Source of the DNA: Pseudomonas sp. Teo4
GTDB lineage: Bacteria > Pseudomonadota > Gammaproteobacteria > Pseudomonadales > Pseudomonadaceae
NCBI RefSeq assembly: GCF_034387475.1
Contig: NZ_JAXCIL010000002.1
Location: forward strand, 1,240,001-1,304,000
DNA length: 64,000 bases
Reading direction: 5' to 3'
The notes beneath the pieces are model-generated. The model was not told the origin of the DNA. It ran no database searches and was given only the letters and a program-made list of their open reading frames with translations. Of this stretch, positions 51,326 through 61,403 are shown piece by piece. Numbering within the stretch: position 1 is the first letter of the stretch; every line of letters starts with the position of its first letter. Position numbers and translations under genes: made by a program.

Positions 51326-53269
51326 ATGTTCTCTTTCGTATTCCCTTCGAGATTGGCCATGAACTCCCGTTCCCGTCTACTAGCCTGGCTGCCCGCTGTC
51401 TTGCTGGGCCCGATGCTGGTGCTGTGCAGCACTTTGGCGCAGGCCGAAGCCCCTGCCGAGGCCGCCAAGGCCTTGCATTTGCTCGATTACCTGGGCGCCG
51501 ACTACCCGCCGACCGTGCGTGACGGCAAGGTGGTCGACGAAGGCGAATACCGCGAGCAACAGGAGTTCAGCGCGGTGCTCGCCGACTTGGTCAAGGGCTT
51601 GCCGGCCAACGCTGAGCAGGCCGCGCTGGAGCAGGGCGTGCAAGCGCTGCGACAAGCCATCGACCAGCGTCTGGACGGCGGCACTGTCGCCAAGCAAGCG
51701 CGCCAGTTGGGCGCTCGCCTGGCTGTGGCCTATGAAGTCAGCCAGGCGCCGATCATCACCCCGGACCCGGCACGTGGCGCATCGCTGTACGCCCAGAACT
51801 GCTCGATCTGCCACGGTGACTCCGGCGCCGGCGATGGCCCTGCCGGCGTGGGCCTGGAGCCGCCACCGGCCAACCTGCGCAGCACCGAGCGCCTCGATCA
51901 ATTGAGCTTGTTCGACCTCTACAACACCCTGGCCCTGGGCATCGATGGCACCGAGATGCCTTCCTTCGCCGACCAACTCGACGAGCGTCAGCGCTGGGAC
52001 GTGGCGGCCTATATCGCCAGCTTCACTGCCAACCCGCAGGCCGCCAAGGGTGAGAAGATCTGGAACCTGGCCGATTTGGCCCGCCAGACGCCGGCCGAAG
52101 TCGCCGCCAGCGAAGGCGCCGCCGTGGTTGAGGCGTTCCGTGCCCAACGCGCCCAGCCGCCGCAGGTCAAGCGCGGCCCGGCGCAGTTGCTCGAATACAC
52201 CGCCAGCACCTTGGACAAGAGCCTGGCGGCGTATCGCGAAGGCGATCACGACCAAGCCTATGACCTGTCGGTAGCCGCTTACCTGGAAGGCTTCGAGCTG
52301 GTGGAAAGCTCGCTGGACAACATCGATGCCGACGCCCGCAAGGATACGGAAAAAGCCCTGATGGCCTACCGTCAGTCGCTGCAGGACGGCTTGCCCGTTG
52401 CCCAGGCCGAACAGCACCTGGCCGTGGCCAAGACCAAGCTCGACCAAGCCGCCAAGCTGCTGGGCAGCGATGGCCTGAGCTGGTCGCTGAGCTACATCTC
52501 GGGCCTGCTGATTCTGCTACGCGAAGGCCTTGAAGCGATTCTGGTGCTGGCGGCGATCCTCGCCTTCCTGCGCAACACTGGCCAGCAGTCGGCGGTGCGC
52601 AGCGTCAACATCGGTTGGGGCTTGGCGCTGGTCGCCGGCTTCGCCACCTGGGCGCTGGCGGCCTATGTGATCGACGTGGGCGGTGCCCAGCGCGAGCTGC
52701 TCGAAGGCTGCACGGCGCTGTTTGCCAGTGTCATGGTGCTGTGGCTCGGGGTGTGGATGCATGACCGGCGTCACGCGGCAGCCTGGCAGAACTACATCAA
52801 GAGCAGCCTGGTCAGCGGCGGTGGGCGGTTTGGCTTTGCGCTGCTGGCGTTCTTCTCGGTGTACCGCGAGCTGTTCGAAGTGATCCTGTTCTACGAAACC
52901 CTGTGGCTGCAGGCAGGCCCGGCCGGTCATCAGGCTGTGCTGGCCGGTGGCGCCACGGCGCTGGTGCTGCTGGTCGGTTTGGCCTGGGTGATTCTGCGTG
53001 GCTCGGCGAAGTTACCGCTGTCGCTGTTCTTCAGCATCAATGCCGCGCTGTTGTGCGCGCTGTCGGTGGTGTTCGCCGGGCATGGCGTGAAGGCGTTGCA
53101 GGAGGCTGGTGTGCTGGGGACGCGGCCGGTGTCGTTCTTCGAGTTCGACTGGCTGGGGATTCATGCCGACGCATACTCGCTGGCGGCGCAGGTGGCGGCG
53201 TTGATGGCTATCGTTGTGTTGTATAGCCGCAGCCGTTTGGCCGAGAAGCGGCGGGCTGAGGCAAACTAA
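51326..53269 (+). CDS. FTR1-family iron permease with N-terminal cytochrome c domain
   Basis: Iron transporter of 647 residues. Signal peptide to about residue 40; periplasmic part with a class I cytochrome c (CSICH at 159-163, GTEMPSFADQL carrying the Met ligand); then the FTR1 permease from about 385 with seven helices and the iron-binding REGLE (399-403) and RELFE (514-518). The haem domain suggests Fe(II) is oxidised in the periplasm before import, replacing the EfeO/EfeB partners. GGAAG precedes ATG 51326; ATG 51359 also gives a good signal peptide. No obvious Fur box upstream. Confidence 0.9.
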   Translation: MFSFVFPSRLAMNSRSRLLAWLPAVLLGPMLVLCSTLAQAEAPAEAAKALHLLDYLGADYPPTVRDGKVVDEGEYREQQEFSAVLADLVKGLPANAEQAALEQGVQALRQAIDQRLDGGTVAKQARQLGARLAVAYEVSQAPIITPDPARGASLYAQNCSICHGDSGAGDGPAGVGLEPPPANLRSTERLDQLSLFDLYNTLALGIDGTEMPSFADQLDERQRWDVAAYIASFTANPQAAKGEKIWNLADLARQTPAEVAASEGAAVVEAFRAQRAQPPQVKRGPAQLLEYTASTLDKSLAAYREGDHDQAYDLSVAAYLEGFELVESSLDNIDADARKDTEKALMAYRQSLQDGLPVAQAEQHLAVAKTKLDQAAKLLGSDGLSWSLSYISGLLILLREGLEAILVLAAILAFLRNTGQQSAVRSVNIGWGLALVAGFATWALAAYVIDVGGAQRELLEGCTALFASVMVLWLGVWMHDRRHAAAWQNYIKSSLVSGGGRFGFALLAFFSVYRELFEVILFYETLWLQAGPAGHQAVLAGGATALVLLVGLAWVILRGSAKLPLSLFFSINAALLCALSVVFAGHGVKALQEAGVLGTRPVSFFEFDWLGIHADAYSLAAQVAALMAIVVLYSRSRLAEKRRAEAN

Positions 53270-53280
53270 GCAAGGTGTTG

Positions 53281-53374
53281 GCTTCTTCGCGGGTAAACCC
53301 GCTCCCACAGGGTCGGCGCAGTATCTGCAGACTGTGCAGAACCTGTGGGAGCGGGTTTACCCGCGAAAGGGCCG
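53281..53374. repeat. REP doublet
   Basis: Inverted CGCGGGTAAACCCGCTCCCA units at 53288-53307 and 53345-53365, between the FTR1 and YaiI genes. Confidence 0.95.
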
Positions 53375-53417
53375 TACCTGACACAATGGTCACCTCACAG
53401 TAGATGGGACAAGTTGC

Positions 53418-53870
53418 ATGCGTATATGGATCGATGCCGACGCCTGCCCCAAGGCGGCCAAGGACCTGATCGTCAAATTCGCCCTCAAGCGCAAGCTCGA
53501 AGTGGTGATGGTGGCCGGCCAGGCCGTGGCCAAACCGGCATTCGCCGTTGTGAAACTGATCGTGGTGCCCAGCGGTATGGATGCGGCCGACGACTACCTG
53601 GTTGAGAATGCCGTGCCTGGCGAGCTGGTGATTTGCAGCGATGTGCCGTTGGCCGACCGCTTGATCAAGAAGGGCGTGGCCGCGCTGGACCCAAGGGGGC
53701 GTGAGTTCGACGAGCGCAACATGGGTGATCGGTTGGCGGTGCGTAACCTGTTCACCGAGCTGCGTGAGCAGGGGCAGGTCGGAGGCGGGCAGGCGCCTTA
53801 TGGCGAGCGGGAGAAGCAGGCGTTCGCCAATGCGCTGGACCGGATTCTGACGCGTCTGACGAAGGGGTAG
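53418..53870 (+). CDS. yaiI: YaiI/YqxD family protein (UPF0178, NYN-like)
   Basis: Protein of 150 residues with the DUF188 opening MRIWIDADACPKAAKDLIVK and SDVPLADRLIKKGVAALDPRG (about residues 74-94), a PIN/NYN-related fold with conserved acidic residues suggesting nuclease activity. Function is not established in any species that I recall. Single gene between repeats. Confidence 0.88.
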   Translation: MRIWIDADACPKAAKDLIVKFALKRKLEVVMVAGQAVAKPAFAVVKLIVVPSGMDAADDYLVENAVPGELVICSDVPLADRLIKKGVAALDPRGREFDERNMGDRLAVRNLFTELREQGQVGGGQAPYGEREKQAFANALDRILTRLTKG

Positions 53871-53876
53871 TGGGGA

Positions 53877-54008
53877 GGGCTGCTTTGCAGCCCTATCGCA
53901 GGCTTCGCCAGCTCCCACGAGAGAAATTCCCAACGGCGGCCTGACCCGTGGGAGCTGGCGAAGTCGGGGCGCCGAACCGCCGCGATGGCCCGCAAAGCGG
54001 GTCCGGCC
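53877..54008. repeat. Mosaic REP cluster
   Basis: GGGCTGCTTTGCAGCCC hairpin, then CGCAGGCTTCGCCAGCTCCC, then GTGGGAGCTGGCGAAGTCGG, then a degenerate GGCCCGCAAAGCGGGTCC hairpin; two REP types and their outer stems between convergent genes. Confidence 0.88.
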
Positions 54009-54010
54009 TC

Positions 54011-54679
54011 TTACTGCTCACCCTCGTGAGTGAGTTCCAGCACCCGATCCACCAGCTTGTAGATACCACCCGCCGCTTCGCTGATCGACTGGGCCAGCAT
54101 GTAGGCCGGGGTGGTCACCAGCTTGCGCTGGGTATCTTCGACGATGTCATGCACATCGCACTCTTCGTGTGTTCCGCCCATCTTCGCCACCGCAGCAGCG
54201 GTACCGGCATCGTTGCCGATGGTGCAGACCACACCCGGACCATAGATCTTGGCCGCCAGCGCTGGCGAAATGCAGATCAGGCCTACCGGTTTGCAGGCAT
54301 CGGCAAAGGCTTCGGCCAGGGCGAGCACGTCCGGATTGACGGTGCAGCCGGCACCTTCGACGGCAAAGTTGGACAGGTTCTTCGCCGCGCCAAAGCCACC
54401 CGGCACGATCAGCGCGTCGAAATCTTCGGCCTTGGCTTCACGGATGTCCTTCACCTCGCCACGAGCGATGCGCGCCGATTCGACCAGTACATTGCGCGAC
54501 TCGGGCATTTCCTCGCCGGTCAGGTGGTTGATCACATGCATCTGCGCAATGTTCGGCGCGAAGCACTGTACCTGTGCACCGCGCTGGTCGAGGCGCAGCA
54601 GGGTGATCACGCTTTCATGGATTTCGGCGCCGTCGTATACGCCACAGCCGGAAAGAATCACCGCTACTTTTTTGGTCAT
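54011..54679 (-). CDS. elbB: Isoprenoid biosynthesis glyoxalase ElbB (DJ-1/PfpI-like)
   Basis: Class I glutamine amidotransferase-like protein of 222 residues with glyoxalase activity in the E. coli homologue. Seen: MTKKVAVILSGCGVYDGAEI opening, ALIVPGGFGAAKNLSNF, nucleophile Cys in GLICISPAL. The ATG at 54679 is chosen over 54685 because GGAG is eight bases before it and only two before the other. Convergent with yaiI. Confidence 0.93.
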   Translation of the reverse strand: MTKKVAVILSGCGVYDGAEIHESVITLLRLDQRGAQVQCFAPNIAQMHVINHLTGEEMPESRNVLVESARIARGEVKDIREAKAEDFDALIVPGGFGAAKNLSNFAVEGAGCTVNPDVLALAEAFADACKPVGLICISPALAAKIYGPGVVCTIGNDAGTAAAVAKMGGTHEECDVHDIVEDTQRKLVTTPAYMLAQSISEAAGGIYKLVDRVLELTHEGEQ

Positions 54680-54791
54680 GCTCATTACTCCAGTGTCGAG
54701 GCGCTAAATGTCCTCTAGTTTGGCAGATGTCGCCATAGGGTTTCCTGTAGCTGCGGCCTAATCTCTTTTGATCATGCCGGAGCCGTTGCCC

Positions 54792-56087
54792 ATGGACCTG
54801 ATTCTGCTGGCCGTGCCGTTCTTCTTTGTGCTGATCGCCGTCGAGCTGGTGGCCGACCTGGTGCGTGGCCAGCGCAACTTCACCCTGGCCGATTCGATCA
54901 ACAGCCTGAGCACAGGGGTACTGTCGACTAGCACAGGTTTGCTTACCAAAGGGGTAGGGCTGGTGACTTATGTCGTGGCCTGGGAGCACCTTGCGCTGCT
55001 GCGGCTGCCGCAGGATGCCTGGTGGGTATGGCTGCTGGCGTTCGTGCTGTACGACCTGTGCTACTACTGGCTGCACCGCCTGGGACATGAGCGCAACGTG
55101 CTGTGGGCCGCCCACTCGGTGCATCATCAGAGTGAGGAATACAACCTCACCACTGCCTTGCGCCAGACCAGCAGCGGCTTCATCTTCTCGTGGATCTTCT
55201 ACCTGCCGCTGGCGCTGATCGGCGTGCCGCCGGTGGTGTTCATCACCGTGGCATCGCTGAACCTTTTGTACCAGTTCTGGGTGCACACCCGGCATATCCC
55301 TAAACTGGGTTGGCTCGAGTGGGTGCTGATCACGCCGTCCAACCATCGCGTCCACCATGCGCAGAATCCTGCTTACTTGGATCGTAACTATGGCGGCGTG
55401 TTCATTCTCTGGGACCGCCTGTTCGGCACTTTCAAGGAAGAAGACCCGACTGAGCCCGTGGTGTTCGGTGTGACCACGCCCCTGGCCAGCTGGAATCCGC
55501 TGTGGGCCAACCTGCAGTTCTACGCGCAGCTTTGGCATGACGCGCGAAACACCCGCAGCCTATGGGACAAATTGCGCATCTGGTTCATGCCCACCGGCTG
55601 GCGCCCGGCCGATGTCGCGGCACGTTACCCGCAGGCCAAGCAAAACCTGGCCTTGTTTCGCAAATTCGAGGTGGCCTTGGGGCGTGCGCAACAGGTCTAC
55701 GTGGTAGCGCAGTTCACCGTCTATGTGGCGTTGGGTAGTTATTTGATGGGCGTGGCAGAGCAGGTGCCGACGTCTGCCCTGGTGTTGGGATGGTCGGTGA
55801 TGGCGTTCGGCTTGTTCGTGCTGGGTGCGATGCTGGAGAACCGGCCGTGGGCGCAGCGCCTGGAGTGGGTGCGCTTGCTGTCCAGTGTGCCGGCACTTTA
55901 CCTGGCCGGCGCACTGGGCTTAGGGCCGGTCACTGTGTTGGTCTGGTGCCTGCTTCTGGCCTACTGCTTGGCCAGCCTGTGGGCCCTGGCCGTTTGCCGC
56001 CGCCTTGCGCTCGGCGCGCAACGTACGAAAGCGCCGACGCAGCCAGAGCAGGCCGCCCAGCACCAGCAGGCCGCCAAGCACCCATAG
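54792..56087 (+). CDS. Sterol desaturase / fatty acid hydroxylase superfamily membrane protein
   Basis: Di-iron membrane oxygenase-type protein of 431 residues. The histidine clusters are HRLGH, HSVHH and HRVHH, set among hydrophobic helices. The C-terminal third adds further membrane helices. GGAG lies nine bases before ATG 54792. The last 168 bp overlap the convergent dedA gene, and the hydrophilic tail (GAQRTKAPTQPEQAAQHQQA) is encoded opposite dedA sequence. Substrate unknown; bacterial members modify lipids or ethers. Confidence 0.87.
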   Translation: MDLILLAVPFFFVLIAVELVADLVRGQRNFTLADSINSLSTGVLSTSTGLLTKGVGLVTYVVAWEHLALLRLPQDAWWVWLLAFVLYDLCYYWLHRLGHERNVLWAAHSVHHQSEEYNLTTALRQTSSGFIFSWIFYLPLALIGVPPVVFITVASLNLLYQFWVHTRHIPKLGWLEWVLITPSNHRVHHAQNPAYLDRNYGGVFILWDRLFGTFKEEDPTEPVVFGVTTPLASWNPLWANLQFYAQLWHDARNTRSLWDKLRIWFMPTGWRPADVAARYPQAKQNLALFRKFEVALGRAQQVYVVAQFTVYVALGSYLMGVAEQVPTSALVLGWSVMAFGLFVLGAMLENRPWAQRLEWVRLLSSVPALYLAGALGLGPVTVLVWCLLLAYCLASLWALAVCRRLALGAQRTKAPTQPEQAAQHQQAAKHP

Positions 56088-56564
56088 CTCGTACTTCTTC
56101 ACATTGCCCAGCATGCCTTCGAGGATGGCGCCGAAGTGGTACGCGGCAGCGCCCAACGCCAAGGCCCACACGGCTGCTCCGATACCGTTGAGCAGCAAGT
56201 AGCGGCGTGGCGGGTAGCCGGAAAGGCCGATGGCTACTGGCATCACCGTGCGCAGGCCGTACACGAAGCGGAAGCTCAGCACCCAGATATCGGGGTGGCG
56301 GCGAATGTGGTCCAGCGCCCGGTCACCCATGGCCTGCCAGCGCGGTTTGCGTGCCAGGATCTTGCGCCCATGGCGGCGGCCCATGAAGTACCACAGCTGG
56401 TCACCGGCGTAGCTGCCGAAGAATGCGGTCAGGACCACCAGGTTGATGTCCATGTAACCGCGGAACGCAAGGAACCCCGCAAGCACCAGGATGGTCTCGC
56501 CTTCGAAGAAGGTGCCAAGAAAGAGGGCGAAGTAGCCGAAATCCTGCAGGAATTGTTGAAGCAT
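55920..56564 (-). CDS. DedA-family membrane protein
   Basis: DedA/SNARE-associated protein of 214 residues, a family now linked to undecaprenyl-phosphate or phospholipid flipping. Visible: FEGETILVLAGFLAFRG, the FFGSYAGDQLWYFMGRRHGR motif, RFVYGLRTVMPVAIGLSG. Start at ATG 56564, with no good ribosome-binding site; upstream in-frame ATGs are no better. The hydrophilic 30-residue tail lies opposite the last membrane helix of the hydroxylase gene. Divergent from ppk. Confidence 0.88.
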   Translation of the reverse strand: MLQQFLQDFGYFALFLGTFFEGETILVLAGFLAFRGYMDINLVVLTAFFGSYAGDQLWYFMGRRHGRKILARKPRWQAMGDRALDHIRRHPDIWVLSFRFVYGLRTVMPVAIGLSGYPPRRYLLLNGIGAAVWALALGAAAYHFGAILEGMLGNVKKYELWVLGGLLVLGGLLWLRRRFRTLRAERKAAANGQGPQAGQAVGQKQAPDQHSDRP

Positions 56565-56778
56565 TTTCTGAGGTGCTGGCGAAATGAACGCGCAGCCTAC
56601 CCCTTCGCGCGCATTCATGAAAGTGTCCAAATGTGTCTCGACGTGAACAATCCCTGTGCAGACAATGCCTGCGGCCATAAGTCGCGACTTGCCTTGGCAT
56701 GTAACACAGGCGTCATAATGGCCGCTTATCGTGCCGCTCAATTGATGATAGGGCGTTAACGTCCTCCAGGAACGCCAG

Positions 56779-59013
56779 ATGAATAATGAAGTGCTAACCC
56801 CTGTCGCGATCAAGGACGCCCAGGCTCTTCCCGAAGAGATGGTGCAGACCCCGCCGGACCTGCCCGTGACGCCGGAGCCGGTGGTCGAGGCTGCCGCCGC
56901 GCCGGCCCCTGCGCCTGCACCGGCAATCGCCATCCCGGGCCTGGACGACAGCAGCCTGTACATTCATCGCGAGCTTTCGCAGCTGCAATTCAACATTCGT
57001 GTGCTGGAGCAGGCGCTGGATGAGTCCTATCCGCTGCTCGAGCGCCTCAAGTTCCTGCTGATCTTCTCCAGCAACCTGGACGAATTCTTCGAAATCCGTG
57101 TTGCCGGCCTGAAGAAGCAGATCAATTTTGCCCGTGAACAAGCCGGTGCCGACGGTTTGCAGCCGCACCAGGCGCTGGCACGGATCAGCGATCTGGTGCA
57201 CACGGAAGTCGACCGCCAATACGCGATCCTCAACGATGTGCTGCTGCCTGAGCTGGAAAAGCATCAGATCCGCTTCATCCGCCGTCGTTACTGGACGCCC
57301 AAGCTCAAGACCTGGGTGCGTCGTTACTTCCGTGACGAGATCGCGCCGATCATCACCCCGATCGGTCTCGACCCGACTCACCCTTTCCCGTTGCTGGTGA
57401 ACAAGAGCCTCAACTTCATCGTCGAGCTGGAAGGTGTCGATGCCTTCGGCCGCGACTCGGGCCTGGCGATCATCCCGGCCCCGCGTTTGCTGCCACGGGT
57501 CATCCGCGTGCCTGAAGATGTGGGTGGCCCAGGCGACAACTATGTGTTCCTGTCTTCGATGATCCACGCCCACGCCGACGACCTGTTCCAAGGCATGAAG
57601 GTCAAGGGCTGCTACCAGTTCCGCCTGACCCGAAACGCCGACCTCGCGCTGGACTCCGAAGAAGTCGACGACCTGGCCCGTGCCCTGCGCGGCGAGCTGT
57701 TCTCGCGTCGATACGGTGATGCTGTACGCCTGGAAGTGGCTGACACTTGCCCGAAACACTTGTCCGACTACTTGCTCAAGCAGTTCAGCCTGAGCGAGAG
57801 CGAGCTGTACCAGGTCAACGGCCCGGTCAACCTGACCCGCCTGTTCAGCATCACTGGCCTGGATAGCCACCCGGAGCTGCAGTACACCCCGTTCACCCCG
57901 GCGATCCCCAAGCTGCTGCAGAACGCCGACAACATCTTCAGCGTGATCGGCAAGCAGGACGTGTTGCTGATGCACCCGTTCGAGTCCTTCACCCCGGTGA
58001 TCGACCTGCTGCGCCAGGCCGCCAAGGACCCGCACGTGCTTGCCGTGCGGCAGACCCTGTATCGCTCCGGCGCCAACTCGGAGATCGTCGACGCCCTGGT
58101 GGACGCGGCGCGTAACGGCAAGGAGGTCACCGCGGTGATCGAGCTGCGTGCGCGTTTCGACGAAGAGTCCAACCTGCAGATGGCCAGCCGCCTGCAAGCG
58201 GCCGGCGCAGTGGTGATCTACGGTGTGGTCGGCTTCAAGACCCACGCCAAGATGATGCTGATTCTGCGCCGCGAGCAGGGCGAGATCGTCCGTTATGCAC
58301 ACCTGGGTACCGGTAACTACCACGCCGGCAACGCCCGCCTGTACACCGACTACAGCCTGCTCACCTCCGACGATGCCCTCACCGAGGACGTCGGCAAGCT
58401 GTTCAGCCAGTTGATCGGCATGGGTAAGACCCTGCGCATGAAAAAGCTGCTGCATGCGCCGTTCACCCTGAAAAAGGGCATGCTCGACATGATTGCCCGC
58501 GAGACGCAGTTCGCCCTCGAAGGCAAGCCGGCGCACATCATCGCCAAGTTCAACTCGCTGACCGACGCCAAGGTCATCAAGGCCCTGTACAAGGCCAGCC
58601 AGTCCGGCGTGCGTATCGACCTGGTGGTGCGCGGTATGTGCTGCCTGCGACCGGGCATTCCGGGGGTGTCGCACAACATCCAGGTGCGCTCGATCATCGG
58701 CCGCTTCCTGGAGCACACGCGGGTGTTCTACTTCCTCAATGGCGGCGAAGAGCAGATCTACCTGTCCAGTGCCGACTGGATGGAGCGCAACCTCGACAAG
58801 CGTGTCGAGACCTGCTTCCCGGTGGAGGGCAAGAAGTTGCTGCTGCGGGTGAAGAAGGAGCTGGAAGGCTACCTGACCGACAACACCCACGCCTGGACCT
58901 TGCAGTCGGATGGGCGCTACGTGCGCAGCACCCCGACCGGTAACCAGAACCCGCGCAGTGCTCAGGCCACCCTGTTGGAGCGCTTGAGCAACCCGGTCCT
59001 CAACGTACGCTGA
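56779..59013 (+). CDS. ppk: Polyphosphate kinase 1
   Basis: Makes inorganic polyphosphate from ATP. 744 residues, with an N-terminal Pro/Ala-rich extension (about 25-50) before the PPK core, which begins [18 protein letters not shown]. The probable phosphorylated His is His489 in [26 protein letters not shown] follows. AGGAA precedes the ATG. Converges on ppx with a 14-bp overlap of coding ends. Membrane-associated in other bacteria. Confidence 0.97.
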   Translation: MNNEVLTPVAIKDAQALPEEMVQTPPDLPVTPEPVVEAAAAPAPAPAPAIAIPGLDDSSLYIHRELSQLQFNIRVLEQALDESYPLLERLKFLLIFSSNLDEFFEIRVAGLKKQINFAREQAGADGLQPHQALARISDLVHTEVDRQYAILNDVLLPELEKHQIRFIRRRYWTPKLKTWVRRYFRDEIAPIITPIGLDPTHPFPLLVNKSLNFIVELEGVDAFGRDSGLAIIPAPRLLPRVIRVPEDVGGPGDNYVFLSSMIHAHADDLFQGMKVKGCYQFRLTRNADLALDSEEVDDLARALRGELFSRRYGDAVRLEVADTCPKHLSDYLLKQFSLSESELYQVNGPVNLTRLFSITGLDSHPELQYTPFTPAIPKLLQNADNIFSVIGKQDVLLMHPFESFTPVIDLLRQAAKDPHVLAVRQTLYRSGANSEIVDALVDAARNGKEVTAVIELRARFDEESNLQMASRLQAAGAVVIYGVVGFKTHAKMMLILRREQGEIVRYAHLGTGNYHAGNARLYTDYSLLTSDDALTEDVGKLFSQLIGMGKTLRMKKLLHAPFTLKKGMLDMIARETQFALEGKPAHIIAKFNSLTDAKVIKALYKASQSGVRIDLVVRGMCCLRPGIPGVSHNIQVRSIIGRFLEHTRVFYFLNGGEEQIYLSSADWMERNLDKRVETCFPVEGKKLLLRVKKELEGYLTDNTHAWTLQSDGRYVRSTPTGNQNPRSAQATLLERLSNPVLNVR

Positions 59014-60502
59014 GGACGAAGCCGACCCGGGCCAGCCACTCCGCCTCGTTGGCGAAGTCGGCCTGGGTCAGCTGGTTCTGTTCCAGCCAGCCATCCGGGA
59101 AGGCCACATCCAGGGTGTCTTCGCTGGCATGCAGTTCCACTTTCGGCATCTGCTGGTTACCACGGATGTGGTGGAACAGGATGGCGAAGCGCAGTAGCAC
59201 GCACAGGCGGATCAACTGGATGCCTTCGTCGCCGAATTCGGCGAACTTGTCCTTGGGAATGTTGCGGCGGTGGCCACGCACCAGCAGGGCCAGCATCTGT
59301 TGGTCTTCGCGAGAGAAACCGGCCAGGTCGGAGTGCTCGATCAGGTAGGCGCCGTGCTTGTGGTAGTGGTAATGGGCAATATCCAGGCCGATTTCGTGAA
59401 CTTTGGCCGCCCAGCCCAGAAGATCGCGCCAGTTACCCTCTTCAAGCCCCCACACCTTGGCTACCTGGTCAAAGGCGTGCAGCGCTTTGCGCTCGACACG
59501 TGCTGCCTGCCCCTGATCGACGTGGTAGCGCTCCATCAGCGAGTTCAGAGTGCGTTCGCGTACGTCTTCGTGGTGGTGGCGGCCCAGCAGGTCGAACAGC
59601 ACACCTTCACGCAGGGCGCCGTCGCAGTGGTCCATGCGTTGCAATTCGAGCGCGTCGAAGATGGCTTCGAGAATCGCCAGGCCGGCCGGGAAAATGGTGC
59701 GGCGGTCTGGTTTCACGCCGTCGAAATCGATCTTGTCGACTTCGCCCAGCTTGAACAGCTTGCGCTTGACCATGGCCAGGCCTTCGGCGTTGACCTCGCC
59801 ATTGCCCAGGCCCAAGGCCTTGATGGCGGCGCCGATGGCGCGGATGGTGCCGGACGAACCGATGGCTTCGTCCCAGGTCAGGCGGTGCAGGGCGTTCTCG
59901 ATGCTCATCAGTTCCAGGCGTGCGGCGGTGTAGGCCTGGGCGTAGCGCGCCGGGGTGATCTTGCCGTCGCGGAAATAGCGCTGGGTGAAGCTCACGCAGC
60001 CCATCTGCAGGCTTTCGCGCAGCAGCGGTTCGAAGCGTTGGCCGATGATGAATTCGGTACTGCCGCCGCCGATGTCGGCGACCAGGCGTTTGCCGGGGGT
60101 GTCGGCCAGGGTATGGGACACACCGAGGTAGATCAGGCGGGCCTCTTCACGGCCGGAGATGACTTCCACCGGGTGGCCAAGAATCGCCTCTGCACGCTGG
60201 ATGAACTCATTGCGGTTACGCGCTTCGCGCAGGGCGTTGGTGCCGACGATGCGCACGGCGCCGGAATGCATGCCATTGATCAGCTGGGCGAAGCGCTTGA
60301 GGCAATCGAGGCCCCGCTCCATGGCTTCTTCGCTGAGCAGACGATCTTCGCCGATGCCGGCGGCCAGCTGAACCTTTTCGCCCAGCCGCTCAAGAATACG
60401 GATCTCGGTGTGGTGAGCCTTGGCCACGACCATGTGAAAGCTGTTGGAGCCAAGGTCGATGGCGGCGATCAGAGACAGGTTCTTCGCGGATGTTTGCGGC
60501 AT
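59000..60502 (-). CDS. ppx: Exopolyphosphatase
   Basis: Releases phosphate from polyphosphate chain ends; may also act on pppGpp. 500 residues: ASKHA-fold motifs [14 protein letters not shown] (about 12-25) and [15 protein letters not shown], then an HD-like domain ([19 protein letters not shown]). Start ATG 60502 gives the usual family length. Opposite strand to ppk and overlapping its end by 14 bp; divergent from trxA. Confidence 0.96.
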   Translation of the reverse strand: MPQTSAKNLSLIAAIDLGSNSFHMVVAKAHHTEIRILERLGEKVQLAAGIGEDRLLSEEAMERGLDCLKRFAQLINGMHSGAVRIVGTNALREARNRNEFIQRAEAILGHPVEVISGREEARLIYLGVSHTLADTPGKRLVADIGGGSTEFIIGQRFEPLLRESLQMGCVSFTQRYFRDGKITPARYAQAYTAARLELMSIENALHRLTWDEAIGSSGTIRAIGAAIKALGLGNGEVNAEGLAMVKRKLFKLGEVDKIDFDGVKPDRRTIFPAGLAILEAIFDALELQRMDHCDGALREGVLFDLLGRHHHEDVRERTLNSLMERYHVDQGQAARVERKALHAFDQVAKVWGLEEGNWRDLLGWAAKVHEIGLDIAHYHYHKHGAYLIEHSDLAGFSREDQQMLALLVRGHRRNIPKDKFAEFGDEGIQLIRLCVLLRFAILFHHIRGNQQMPKVELHASEDTLDVAFPDGWLEQNQLTQADFANEAEWLARVGFVLSVR

Positions 60503-60745
60503 GGTCTGAGTGTTCTCGGTCGTTAACCTGGCAATCGTGCCACGATCCTTGGCTGTCGCCAACGCGGGGCACGTCAAGGTTTGATGCAAGGCAATGTGCC
60601 ATTCGATGCTATGACACTTGTGTGACAGTTTCGATTCGCGGCGTCTTGCACAACTATAGTTACACTCAATCGTCCGTGACTTCCTGTAGACAGCCTCTGC
60701 GGCTATGATGGGCCACGTTTTTTGCTTACGACCCTGGAGATATCC
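60503..60745. other. ppx-trxA divergent intergenic region (243 bp)
   Basis: No ORF is credible here. It must hold promoters for both genes; a TATAGT at 60655-60660 in an AT-rich patch is a possible -10 for trxA, with no good -35. No named operator is seen. Confidence 0.5.
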
Positions 60746-61075
60746 ATGAGCAGCGATCTGATCAAACACGTCACCGACGCGACCTTCGAAGCCGAAGTCC
60801 TGCAGGCTCAAGGCCCGGTGCTGGTCGACTACTGGGCTGAATGGTGCGGCCCATGCAAGATGATCGCCCCGGTTCTGGACGACATCGCCGCCACCTACGA
60901 GGGCAAACTGACCGTCGCCAAGCTGAACATCGACGACAACCAGGAAACCCCGGCCAAGCACGGCGTGCGTGGCATCCCGACCCTGATGCTGTTCAAGAAC
61001 GGCAACGTCGAAGCCACCAAGGTCGGCGCCCTGTCCAAATCCCAGCTGGCCGCGTTCCTCGACGCCCACCTGTGA
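60746..61075 (+). CDS. trxA: Thioredoxin 1
   Basis: General protein disulphide reductase of 109 residues with active site WCGPC (Cys34, Cys37), the conserved cis-Pro in GIPTLML, and the usual [13 protein letters not shown] context. GGAGAT precedes ATG 60746. Own terminator. The trxA-rho order is conserved in gammaproteobacteria. Confidence 0.99.
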   Translation: MSSDLIKHVTDATFEAEVLQAQGPVLVDYWAEWCGPCKMIAPVLDDIAATYEGKLTVAKLNIDDNQETPAKHGVRGIPTLMLFKNGNVEATKVGALSKSQLAAFLDAHL

Positions 61076-61078
61076 TGT

Positions 61079-61112
61079 GAAAAAGCCCCGCGAATGCGGG
61101 GCTTTTTTTTAA
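61079..61112 (+). terminator. Rho-independent terminator of trxA
   Basis: GCCCCGC (61086-61092), loop GAAT, GCGGGGC (61097-61103), flanked by five A and followed by nine T. Confidence 0.93.
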
Positions 61113-61125
61113 CTCGAAGGTTTTG

Positions 61126-61200
61126 TGGGGGCGGGTTTTTCCGCGTATTCAAGGGTTGATCCACCGCCGCCTTCGCGGGTAAACCCGCTCCCACAAGGAT
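61126..61200. repeat. REP doublet, left arm degenerate
   Basis: The left unit (TGTGGGGGCGGGTTTTTCCG) has lost several bases; the right unit CGCGGGTAAACCCGCTCCCA is intact. Part of the 328-bp trxA-rho gap. Confidence 0.88.
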
Positions 61201-61352
61201 CGATTTACCCCGTCAAAACCACTAGACGTCGAAAAAAGCAAGTGTTACATTCGGCCTCGCACTGCTTCTCCAGTGCCCTCTGCACGCCGTCGCCGAAGCA
61301 TCCCTAATTCGAATCAGTACGCGATCTTGTCGCCATCTAGCGGCGCGGCCTC

Positions 61353-61370
61353 ATTAAGCCACAGCTTAAT
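61353..61370 (+). promoter_or_regulatory. rho: Hairpin in the rho leader (possible Pseudomon-Rho element)
   Basis: ATTAAGC-CACA-GCTTAAT is a perfect 7-bp stem 33 bp before the rho ATG. A conserved leader RNA named Pseudomon-Rho is known upstream of rho in Pseudomonas; this hairpin and the GC-rich stretch 61328-61350 are the likely part of it. A match to the Rfam model was not tested. Confidence 0.5.
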
Positions 61371-61403
61371 TCTCCCTTCTTACATGATTACGTCACTCCC
61401 CTT

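Noticed and set aside
56794..58890. 698-codon frame antisense to ppk
   Set aside because: Same artefact; ppk has full motif support on the plus strand.
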